Of a stretch of 64,000 nucleotides of DNA, positions 18,830 to 26,004 are shown piece by piece. The position numbers and the translations under genes were made by a program. The stretch is taken from assembly GCA_027026255.1 (NCBI GenBank), contig JALVOT010000015.1, forward strand, positions 1 to 64,000, read 5' to 3'. Position 1 is the stretch's first letter. Each line of letters starts with the position of its first letter. Source of the stretch: Caldifarciminota bacterium. Its GTDB lineage: Bacteria; Hydrothermota; Tepidihabitantia; SM23-42. The notes beneath the pieces are model-generated. The model was given only the letters and a program-made list of their open reading frames with translations, made no database searches and was not told the DNA's origin.

Positions 18830-18857
18830 AGTATACACGGATGGGACTGAATGTCAA
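18830..18857 (-). promoter_or_regulatory. Promoter of pepA (leaderless)
   Basis: On the minus strand, TTGACA (18852-18857) and TATACT (18830-18835) are separated by 16 bp, ending 6 nt before the ATG at 18823. Confidence 0.7.
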
Positions 18858-18995
18858 TTGATTTTGAAACTGAATTCTGCTATCAATATTCTTGAGATTT
18901 TCGGTCCTCTGTTTGGTGCATAAGGGACCGCAGTTTCTCAGGTGTCCCAATTTCCTGTGTTTTAATTACCGCGCGTTTTGTAAAACCAGAATTGT

Positions 18996-19023
18996 TGACT
19001 TTTTATCTTTTTTAATTAACATT
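18996..19023 (+). promoter_or_regulatory. Probable promoter of buk
   Basis: TTGACT (18996-19001) and TAACAT (19018-19023) have a 16-bp spacer. The -10 match is weak. The buk ATG at 19040 has a strong AAGGAGG 5 nt upstream. Confidence 0.45.
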
Positions 19024-19039
19024 ACAAAAAGGAGGTGCG

Positions 19040-20113
19040 ATGGCATTTAATATTCTGGTTATCAATCCTGGTGCTGGTTCAACAAGAGTTGCATTATACA
19101 AGAATAATACCCCGCTCATTGAAGAAAATATAAGGCATCGGCCTGAAGAACTTTTAAAATTTAAGCATATAATTGAGCAATATTCATTCAGAAAAGATAA
19201 GGTGATGGAGTTGTTAAAATTAAAGGGGGTTGATTTAAATAGTATTGATGCGGTTGTCGGCAGGGGAGGACCTTTTAAACCTCTGGTAAGCGGAACATAT
19301 CTGGTGAATGAAAAACTAATTAATGATATAAAATCTGGTAATTACCAATCTGACCATCCTTCCCTTCTCGGTGTAATGATTGCCCAAGAGATTGCCCGGG
19401 CATTGAAGATTAATGCCTATTTTGTTGACCCTGTTTCAGTGGATGAATTCTGGGAACTTTCAAGATTTTCCGGTTTGAAAGGGATAAGGCGTAAGGCATT
19501 GAGTCATGCCTTGAATATTCGGATGGTGGCAAAGAAGACAGCCGAAGAACTGAATAGACCATATAAAGATTGTAATTTTATTATTGTGCATTTAGGAACC
19601 GGAATTACTGTTGCAGCGCATCTTAAAGGGAGACAGGTTGATTCTTCAAATGCCAATGAGGACGGGCCATTTTCACCCCAGCGCACTGGTGCATTACCTA
19701 CAATTCCTCTGGTAAAATTGTGTCTTAGTAAAGATTATCGATATAATGATTTAAAGACCATACTTAATCGTAAGGGTGGTTTATTATCTTATCTGGGAAC
19801 CGATGATATTGAAGAGGTTGAAAAACGGATTGCTCGCGGTGATAAAGAGGCGAAACTTGTCTATGATGCAATGGTTTATCAAATTGCAAAGGAGGTTGGA
19901 GCATATGCGGTGGTTTTAAAGGGTTATATTGATGCCATTATCATCACCGGCGGCATTGCCCATTCAAAGGGGTTTGTTAATGAACTTAAGCAGTGGATTG
20001 GGTTTTTGTGTCATAAGATTTTTGTCTTTCCCGGTGAAGGGGAGATGGATGCCCTGGCACTCGGGGTATTGAGGGTGCTTAAAAACGAAGAAGAGGTTAA
20101 GATTTATGATTAG
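19040..20113 (+). CDS. buk: Butyrate kinase (or branched-chain carboxylate kinase)
   Basis: The family transfers phosphate between acyl phosphates and ADP/ATP, making ATP at the end of butyrate or branched-chain acid fermentation. The 357-residue product has the ASKHA fold: phosphate-binding NPGAGSTRVALY at the start, VGRGGPF, SHALNIR, the FIIVHLGTGITVAAH loop, and ITGGIAHSKGF near the end. The start is set by AAGGAGG. The usual partner, phosphate butyryltransferase, is not next to it. Nearby iorAB suggests that CoA esters from amino acid breakdown supply the acyl phosphate. Substrate chain length cannot be read from sequence. Confidence 0.92.
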   Translation: MAFNILVINPGAGSTRVALYKNNTPLIEENIRHRPEELLKFKHIIEQYSFRKDKVMELLKLKGVDLNSIDAVVGRGGPFKPLVSGTYLVNEKLINDIKSGNYQSDHPSLLGVMIAQEIARALKINAYFVDPVSVDEFWELSRFSGLKGIRRKALSHALNIRMVAKKTAEELNRPYKDCNFIIVHLGTGITVAAHLKGRQVDSSNANEDGPFSPQRTGALPTIPLVKLCLSKDYRYNDLKTILNRKGGLLSYLGTDDIEEVEKRIARGDKEAKLVYDAMVYQIAKEVGAYAVVLKGYIDAIIITGGIAHSKGFVNELKQWIGFLCHKIFVFPGEGEMDALALGVLRVLKNEEEVKIYD

Positions 20114-20226
20114 AACCTTATTTGAAATTAATAAAGTAATCATTGATAAAAAAGCGTCTAAAAGTAAGTTGTGGATGGAGGGGGTTGTTGGTTTTTCAGT
20201 TATCCCGGGTTTTATGTTTTTTTAAT
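20107..20226 (+). CDS. Possible 39-residue ORF, perhaps a gene stub
   Basis: The frame starts at an ATG that overlaps the buk stop by 7 nt and reads MIRTLFEINKVIIDKK, then a hydrophobic end (VIPGFMFF) and TAA. A coupled start is plausible, but no family is recognised. It may be the remains of a lost gene that once followed buk. Confidence 0.3.
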
Positions 20227-20284
20227 CGGAATATCTATGTTATCGGTATAATTTAGTTATAATCCCGGGATGCTCTTCAAATAA

Positions 20285-20312
20285 TTGACACCAGCGAATT
20301 TTTGGGTATAAT
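20285..20312 (+). promoter_or_regulatory. Strong promoter upstream of iorAB
   Basis: TTGACA (20285-20290) and TATAAT (20307-20312) are perfect, with a 16-bp spacer. The first ATG after it (20319) is only 6 nt away and opens a 36-codon frame. iorA itself begins 254 nt downstream of the -10 box. Confidence 0.75.
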
Positions 20313-20318
20313 AGAGTG

Positions 20319-20429
20319 ATGTTTAAGATATTTAAATTGAATCATTCCCGTCTATCTTGCATTAGCGATGCATATTTTTTAAAACGAAAAAGAGGAATTG
20401 ATGAAAACAACGGTGAACATGAAATTTGA
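20319..20429 (+). CDS. Possible leaderless 36-residue ORF
   Basis: The frame begins MFKIFKLNHSRLSC exactly where this window's leaderless genes start, 6 nt past the -10 box. It ends at a TGA at 20427-20429. It could be a leader peptide of iorAB or the stub of a lost gene. No family is recognised. Confidence 0.3.
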   Translation: MFKIFKLNHSRLSCISDAYFLKRKRGIDENNGEHEI

Positions 20430-20556
20430 TAAACTGCTACAGTTTTTTCAGAGGCGGTTTTTTCGGGCAGCAAATCTGAGAAAGAGACTGGATATACCGG
20501 CACGATTGCACAAAAAAAGCGAATTTTTCAGTTTTACTGGTTCTCATAAGGAATAA
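20401..20556 (+). CDS. Small basic ORF of 51 residues upstream of iorA
   Basis: The ATG at 20401 has GAGG 5-6 nt upstream. The product is basic (MKTTVNMKFDKLLQFFQ, then RRFFRAANLRKRLD) and ends 10 nt before the iorA start, a spacing like a coupled operon gene. It overlaps the 36-residue ORF in another frame, so at most one of the two is likely real. No family is recognised. Confidence 0.35.
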   Translation: MKTTVNMKFDKLLQFFQRRFFRAANLRKRLDIPARLHKKSEFFSFTGSHKE

Positions 20557-20566
20557 AGCAAGAATA

Positions 20567-22303
20567 ATGAAAACTTTATTACTTGGTAATGAAGCAGTGG
20601 CGAGGGGTGCCTGGGAGGGGGGATGTAATGTTGCTACGGCATATCCGGGAACCCCGTCCACCGAAATATTGGAAAACATCAATAGATATTCTGAAATCTA
20701 TACTGAATGGTCGGTTAATGAGAAGGTTGCCTTAGAGGTTGCGGCTGGAGCCTGTTTTGTCGGAGCAAGGGTGCTTGTGGCGATGAAACATGTCGGTTTG
20801 AATGTTGCTGCTGATCCGATGTTCTCAATGGGTTATTCAGGTGTTACCGGAGGATTTATTATTGTCTCGGCTGATGATCCGGGAATGTGGTCATCCCAGA
20901 ATGAACAGGATAACCGGTATTACGCAAGGCATGCCAAGATAGCGGTATTAGAGCCGTCTGATTCCAATGAGGCAAAGTTATTTACTGTTTTGGGCTTTGA
21001 AATATCGGAGAAACTGGATACTCCAATTCTCCTGAGATTGACAACCCGAATTTGCCATTCTCTTGGTGTGGTTGAATTGGGAAAACGTAAGGAACATAAT
21101 GTCGGGGCTTATGTCCGGGATACAAAGAAACGTCTTTTACTTCCCATCCATGCACGATTAAGGCATATCATTGTAGAGAAACGTTTGCAAAAACTAAAAT
21201 CATATAGTGACCGATTCAAATATAACCGGATTGAGTGGGGTGGAAAAAAACTCGGGATTATTACATCAGGTATTGCATATCAGTATGCGCGCGAGGTATT
21301 TCCTGAAGCAAGTTTTTTGAAATTGTCCCTTACCTTTCCTCTGCCTGAGAAATTGATTAAAAGGTTTAGCCGTGCCGTAAAGAAGATAATCGTTGTTGAA
21401 GAGGGGGAGCCGATTATTGAGAATGAACTTAAGGCAATGGGTATTAAGGTCATCGGTAAAGAGAAGATACCGATATGTGGGGAACTTACTCCAGAAATCA
21501 TCAGGGATAGTTTTGCTGAAAAGAAGAGGTCTTATCCTAAGAAAAAGATGCCTCTCCGGCCACCGGTTCTATGTCCAGGTTGTCCACACCGGGGGGTCTT
21601 TTATATTATAAATAAACTTAAACTTACTGCGACCGGGGATATCGGCTGTTATACACTTGGTGCCTTACCACCCCTTAATGCAATGGATACCTGTATCTGT
21701 ATGGGTGCCTCGGTTACCAATGCCCAGGGACTGGAAAGGGCCGGAGGCAGGGAATTTAGCAAGAAGGTTGTTGCGGTAATCGGTGATTCAACATTCTTTC
21801 ATTCAGGAATCACCGGGCTTGTCAATGCGGTCTATAATAAGGCAAATCTGAATCTTTTAATTCTGGATAATTCTACCACGGCAATGACCGGACATCAACC
21901 CCATCCAGGGACCGGTAAACTTGCCAAAGGCAGTGCAGGTAAAAGGGTGCTGCCTGAAGAGATTGTGCGGGGCTGCGGTGTGGAAATGGTTAGGATTGGT
22001 GATCCCAATAATTTAAAGGAGACAGAGACATTGATAAAAGAGGCTGTTAATTTTGATGGTGTGTCGGTTATAGTCTTCCGGCGTCCCTGTGCCTTATTGG
22101 TAAAGCCTTCTCAGCCCTATTGGATTGACCCGGAAAAGTGTATCGGTTGTCAACTCTGTTTGAAGATTGGTTGTCCAGCAATAGGCCTGAAATTTCCCGA
22201 TGATCGGGAAAAACCTCTGGCCGTCATTGATGAAGTATTATGTGTTGGTTGTGGATTGTGTGTTCAGGTATGTCCCAGGGATGCAATTACTAACAAGAGA
22301 TGA
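20567..22303 (+). CDS. iorA: Indolepyruvate:ferredoxin oxidoreductase alpha subunit
   Basis: IorA decarboxylates aryl-pyruvates to aryl-acetyl-CoA and reduces ferredoxin, part of aromatic amino acid fermentation. The 578-residue length is normal. The N-terminal pyrimidine-binding domain has NEAVARGAWEGG and TAYPGTPSTE. The ThDP domain has RPPVLCPGCPHRG, TGDIGCYTLGALPP, the GDSTFFHSGITG metal loop and ILDNSTTAMTG. Two [4Fe-4S] motifs end the protein (CIGCQLCLKIGCP and CVGCGLCVQVCP). iorB follows, overlapping by 4 nt. Confidence 0.96.
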   Translation: MKTLLLGNEAVARGAWEGGCNVATAYPGTPSTEILENINRYSEIYTEWSVNEKVALEVAAGACFVGARVLVAMKHVGLNVAADPMFSMGYSGVTGGFIIVSADDPGMWSSQNEQDNRYYARHAKIAVLEPSDSNEAKLFTVLGFEISEKLDTPILLRLTTRICHSLGVVELGKRKEHNVGAYVRDTKKRLLLPIHARLRHIIVEKRLQKLKSYSDRFKYNRIEWGGKKLGIITSGIAYQYAREVFPEASFLKLSLTFPLPEKLIKRFSRAVKKIIVVEEGEPIIENELKAMGIKVIGKEKIPICGELTPEIIRDSFAEKKRSYPKKKMPLRPPVLCPGCPHRGVFYIINKLKLTATGDIGCYTLGALPPLNAMDTCICMGASVTNAQGLERAGGREFSKKVVAVIGDSTFFHSGITGLVNAVYNKANLNLLILDNSTTAMTGHQPHPGTGKLAKGSAGKRVLPEEIVRGCGVEMVRIGDPNNLKETETLIKEAVNFDGVSVIVFRRPCALLVKPSQPYWIDPEKCIGCQLCLKIGCPAIGLKFPDDREKPLAVIDEVLCVGCGLCVQVCPRDAITNKR

Positions 22304-22881
22304 AGAATAATAATAAAAATATTGTAATCTGCGGTGTCGGTGGTCAGGGTATCATCCTTGCTTCGAATGTCCTCTGTTACACCGCTTTTCTTGAAGGGTA
22401 TGATGTCAAAAAGAGTGAGGTGCATGGAATGGCACAGCGGGGCGGCAGTGTTATTACCCATGTCCGATTTGGTAAGAAGATATATTCTCCGCTGATTGAA
22501 AAGGGCGGGGCGGATTTTATACTTGCCTTTGAGAAATTGGAGGCATTACGATATGCAGATTATCTTGATAAGAATGGGGTGATTATCGTTAACAACCGTG
22601 AGATTGTCCCTGTTTCGGTCCTTGTCGGTTCAGAAAAATATCCGGTTGATATTAACAAAAAACTCAAAAGATACAGAAAAGCATATCTTGTTGATGCCGA
22701 AGACACTGCCAGGAGTCTTAAAAATTTTCGCGTTGTAAATATTATACTACTCGGTTTTCTCGCCCGATTTTTAAAATTCAAAAGGCAATCCTGGTATGAG
22801 TCGATTAAAAAATATGTGAAGCAGAAGTTTGTTGATTTAAACATTGAGGCTTTTAATCAGGGTATTTCTTTAAATCGGTAG
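22300..22881 (+). CDS. iorB: Indolepyruvate:ferredoxin oxidoreductase beta subunit
   Basis: The 193-residue product is the gamma-type domain that binds the CoA/ThDP side of the alpha subunit. It starts IVICGVGGQGIILASNVL and has SEVHGMAQRGGSV, both typical. The ATG overlaps the iorA stop as ATGA, giving coupled 1:1 translation. The two subunits form the alpha2-beta2 enzyme. Confidence 0.95.
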   Translation: MKNNNKNIVICGVGGQGIILASNVLCYTAFLEGYDVKKSEVHGMAQRGGSVITHVRFGKKIYSPLIEKGGADFILAFEKLEALRYADYLDKNGVIIVNNREIVPVSVLVGSEKYPVDINKKLKRYRKAYLVDAEDTARSLKNFRVVNIILLGFLARFLKFKRQSWYESIKKYVKQKFVDLNIEAFNQGISLNR

Positions 22882-22906
22882 GATGCTTTTGCCGGATGAA
22901 GCGATA

Positions 22907-22934
22907 TTGATATCAGCAATGTCCGGGTTATAAT
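22907..22934 (+). promoter_or_regulatory. Promoter of recO (leaderless)
   Basis: TTGATA (22907-22912) and TATAAT (22929-22934) are separated by 16 bp. The recO start codon GTG is at 22940, 5 nt past the -10 box. Confidence 0.65.
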
Positions 22935-22939
22935 GAATT

Positions 22940-23671
22940 GTGCCTCAGATTGTTAAGACCTCCGGTTTTATTCTAAAGACAATTCCATTTAAGGAATCAA
23001 GTCTGATTGTTTCGGTGTTAACAAGTCGTGCCGGTCGCATAAAAGTTCTGGTAAAGGGTGCAAGAAGACCGCGGAGTAAGTTCTGCGGTACAATGGAACC
23101 ATTCAATCTTGATGAAATCATCTATTACAAAAAAGAGACAAAGGAAATCTATACACTCAGCGATGCCGTTGTCTTAGACCATTTTGAAGACCTGCGGATT
23201 AATCCAGAAAAGGTTAACGGTGCATCGGTACTGTGTGAGTTTTTTGAAAAATCATTGGCGTTGGAACAACCGGGTTATTCTGCATATACCTTGCTTTATG
23301 AGTTTCTTAAAAGGCTGCGGAAAACTTCAGAAGAATTGATTAAGCCCCTTGTTCTTATCTATTTGTTTAATGGTCTTCGTATCAGTGGTTTGATGCCTTA
23401 TCTGGAATGTTGCGTGTGTTGTAAACGGGCAATCGAACCGGATAAAAGTGTCCAGTTGAGTATTTCGGCAGGTGGTGTTGTCTGCCCGGGAGACTATGAT
23501 GATACTGTAGTATCTGTAAGCTGGCAAACATATCAGACCCTGGTAAAGATTTATAAAAATAAAAAAATTCAATACTCCCGGAAGATATTTGAAGAAATTG
23601 AAGGATTTCTTAATGCTTATATATATTTCCACTTGAACAACCTGGTGCTCAATTCATTAAAGTATCTATAA
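22940..23671 (+). CDS. recO: DNA repair protein RecO
   Basis: RecO helps load RecA at gapped DNA in the RecFOR pathway. The 243-residue product begins with an OB fold (VKTSGFILKTIPFKESSLIV, LVKGARRPRSKF) followed by a helical domain. A zinc-site candidate is CCVCCKRA with the later Cys in GGVVCPGD. The start is a GTG at 22940. No Shine-Dalgarno is present and the promoter -10 box ends 5 nt before it, so the message is probably leaderless. A decayed gene follows directly. Confidence 0.92.
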   Translation: MPQIVKTSGFILKTIPFKESSLIVSVLTSRAGRIKVLVKGARRPRSKFCGTMEPFNLDEIIYYKKETKEIYTLSDAVVLDHFEDLRINPEKVNGASVLCEFFEKSLALEQPGYSAYTLLYEFLKRLRKTSEELIKPLVLIYLFNGLRISGLMPYLECCVCCKRAIEPDKSVQLSISAGGVVCPGDYDDTVVSVSWQTYQTLVKIYKNKKIQYSRKIFEEIEGFLNAYIYFHLNNLVLNSLKYL

Positions 23672-23892
23672 AGAATATTCTTCTTACCGACAGACCGGTT
23701 TCCGGTTTGATTGAGCAATCCGGATTCAGGGTGGGAAGGTATTTGGAATATCTTCAATTGAAAAGGGAATCGAAGAAGGGAAGATTATTATTGATGAGAT
23801 TGGGAAGGCGGAATTTTTCTTTGAGTTATTCAGAAGATTGCACTTGAGGCACTCGATGCATCTGGCAACCAGAATATGCTGTCCGGATGAAT
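23668..23892 (+). pseudogene. Decayed THEP1-type nucleoside-triphosphatase
   Basis: Fragments in shifting frames match the THEP1 NTPase order: KNILLTDRP (the family has NILLTGRPGVGKTT, so the P-loop is destroyed), KIIIDEIGKAEFF (Walker B region, normally IDEIGKMELF), then in another frame KIALEALDASGNQNMLSG and a stop. The first codon is now ATA at 23668-23670, overlapping the recO TAA. A single G-to-A change of an original ATGA overlap would explain both. It is a recent wreck of an operon partner of recO. Confidence 0.75.
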
Positions 23893-23907
23893 CTGGAAGA
23901 GAGCGGC

Positions 23908-25245
23908 TTAAAAATTATATCTTACCTGAAAGAGGAGTTCCTTATTATCGCTGATTTTGCCGAATTTTGTGTTTGAACCGCCCTGGATTATTCGGGTGCC
24001 GATTGTAATCCGGGCGTTATCCATTGGTTGATAGCTGATTTGTGGTGCATAAACAAAGGCGAGATTATTTTTCCGGTCTTTGAAATCCTTGATCTCAAGG
24101 CTGCTATTGAGGGGTGAAATCTTTATTCGGTCACCAAAGAAAGAATATTCTGAGCCAATAAAGAGGTAGTCTTCTAAATTGTCTGCTCCCCTTTCTCCGG
24201 TGAAACCATGAAGATACTGGATGTTTATATAGAATCCATTTTTGAATGTGTAGTCAGCACCGAGCAGATATCGTGCATAAATACTATTGTCGAGTATTAC
24301 CGAATCTGTAATGCCCATACCCAGTTGTGACAGGTCCATCCTCTGGGTTACTTTTTCAGGATAGTAGATGGCAAGTTCTGACCAGATTCCAACATCACCA
24401 ATCGCCCCGGCAGCATCTGCTCCGAAAATATGCATATGCGGATAGAACAGTTCACTTCTCAGATTTACCTTTCCGGTGGTCGGGTCCGGAGAAAAAATTA
24501 GTTTCTGACTGATCGGCAGGTCATCTCTTCCATAGAGATAACTGAGGCTTATGTCATAACCGAACACGGTATTGCCAAGTTTGAGACCGAACTTAGAACT
24601 GTTTTTTAGATTATTCTCAGGCAGTATTACAGAATCGGTAATCTCACCCGGTTCCAGACCGGCTGGTAAATCAATGGCTGGAACCAGGGCATTTTTCCAT
24701 TCACCGGTGGGCAGAACGCCGGGCGTAAAAATAGGTATGAAGATTGCATTCAGGGTATAGTTACCAAGATAGATGCTTGCGCATACGCCATCAGAGCTCA
24801 GATGTCGACCATAATCCCAGATATCCTCAAGGTCGTTGGGATTGACATTGTCGGTTGGATTTACCTTATCACCACTACCCCAGGCGATACGCTGTCGGCC
24901 AATCCTGAGGTCGATATTTTTCAGAAGAAAACCGTAGAGGTCGATATACGCCGAACGCAGTTCCATATCAAAAGGGCTGAGTTTATCTCGATTACCAAGG
25001 TCGGCACTGTTTTTGACAGATGGAAAACCCAGGGAACGGAACCAGAAATTCGTGTAGAAGTGTGCCCGGTTAAAGGGCTTTAATTCTGCAGTTAGATTTA
25101 AGCGGTATTCACGCCAGGAAAAGTCATAGTCGTTGATTAACTGAAGGCGGTTATCGGTCTGGAGATAACCGTTCCAATCTATTTTTGCACCCTGGGCAAG
25201 GGAGATTAACCCCATACCCAGTATGATTGCAATAAAATGCTTCAT
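23908..25245 (-). CDS. Outer-membrane beta-barrel protein (DUF1302/alginate-porin-like)
   Basis: The 445-residue protein has a cleavable signal peptide (MKHFIAIILGMGLISLAQGA) and a mature part of alternating strands, starting KIDWNGYLQTDNR and ending LLFQVRYNF. A C-terminal aromatic residue is typical of Bam-inserted barrels. Motifs such as LRIGRQRIAWGSGDKVNPTD occur in DUF1302-type proteins, which are encoded with RND exporters. It is the last gene of a TetR-RND-LolA-like operon. I infer that it is the outer-membrane partner of a lipid or hydrophobic-compound export path. GGAGGTAAATA precedes the ATG. Confidence 0.8.
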   Translation of the reverse strand: MKHFIAIILGMGLISLAQGAKIDWNGYLQTDNRLQLINDYDFSWREYRLNLTAELKPFNRAHFYTNFWFRSLGFPSVKNSADLGNRDKLSPFDMELRSAYIDLYGFLLKNIDLRIGRQRIAWGSGDKVNPTDNVNPNDLEDIWDYGRHLSSDGVCASIYLGNYTLNAIFIPIFTPGVLPTGEWKNALVPAIDLPAGLEPGEITDSVILPENNLKNSSKFGLKLGNTVFGYDISLSYLYGRDDLPISQKLIFSPDPTTGKVNLRSELFYPHMHIFGADAAGAIGDVGIWSELAIYYPEKVTQRMDLSQLGMGITDSVILDNSIYARYLLGADYTFKNGFYINIQYLHGFTGERGADNLEDYLFIGSEYSFFGDRIKISPLNSSLEIKDFKDRKNNLAFVYAPQISYQPMDNARITIGTRIIQGGSNTKFGKISDNKELLFQVRYNF

Positions 25246-25257
25246 TATTTACCTCCT

Positions 25258-26004
25258 TTATCTTTTTAAATATCTTTTTGTGAATATATTGTCGGATAGC
25301 CCGGAATTGAATTTTGCATCTTTTATAGATATCACGGTCGTATGTTTAGTCTTTAAATTTTCCATTGTAGATTTCCGGGCAATCCAACAGCCGTCGATCT
25401 TTTCAATCGCTTCCCGGGTCAGGATTTTTATTAATTTATTTTTCTTGTTGTAGTATTCAATGCGGGTGGGGAAAAATTTGTCTTTCAGAACCCAGATTTT
25501 TAAACTGCCGTAGCCGGTTTTTATATTCTCTTTTGGTTTTAATTGTAGTATGTAGTAGTCGTTATTATCTTCAAGCAGTTCGGGTTGCCATTTTTCATTA
25601 TAGTTTATCGCCTCCATATCCTCATAGGTCATATCGGTTCCCGCAAATCGATTATTTTTGATGTGCCCGGCGATGCGTCTTACCTTCTGGAAGGCAGGGA
25701 GATACAGATACATTTTACCGTTGGGGAGGGATAGAAATCCGATGCCGCGCTGGTCTGCTGGAGCAAGGAATTTAGTCATTCTTTTGTTGTTTCCTTTTTG
25801 ATACATCACAATCTCCCGTATCTTTTCATCACCATTCCTATCGATTAATTTTAATTCCATAGTTATCTTCTGGTCTAAAGGACCATTGATTACTTTATCC
25901 ACCCGGTCCATAATATCTGAGGCGGTGGGTTTTTGCCCGAATTGAAGGCCGGGTAGAAGAAGTATTGCGCTGGTAAAGATGATTGTTTTGAATTTATTTT
26001 GCAT
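25258..26004 (-). CDS. LolA-like outer membrane lipoprotein-sorting family protein
   Basis: The 248-residue protein has an N-terminal signal peptide (cleavage after about residue 23, GLQFGQ) and a periplasmic domain of the family annotated as outer membrane lipoprotein-sorting protein (LolA/LolB-like fold). Typical stretches are RMTKFLAPADQRGIGFLS, MYLYLPAFQKVRRI and FAGTDMTYEDME. In other genomes this family pairs with MMPL/RND exporters and a DUF1302 barrel, as here. The likely role is to carry a lipid-like cargo across the periplasm. The ATG overlaps the RND stop (TAATG) with AAGGAGG inside the RND gene end. Confidence 0.82.
   Translation of the reverse strand: MQNKFKTIIFTSAILLLPGLQFGQKPTASDIMDRVDKVINGPLDQKITMELKLIDRNGDEKIREIVMYQKGNNKRMTKFLAPADQRGIGFLSLPNGKMYLYLPAFQKVRRIAGHIKNNRFAGTDMTYEDMEAINYNEKWQPELLEDNNDYYILQLKPKENIKTGYGSLKIWVLKDKFFPTRIEYYNKKNKLIKILTREAIEKIDGCWIARKSTMENLKTKHTTVISIKDAKFNSGLSDNIFTKRYLKR

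Noticed and set aside
18824-18838. Upstream ATG for pepA at 18838
   Set aside because: It overlaps the -10 box of the only promoter, so it would not be in the transcript.
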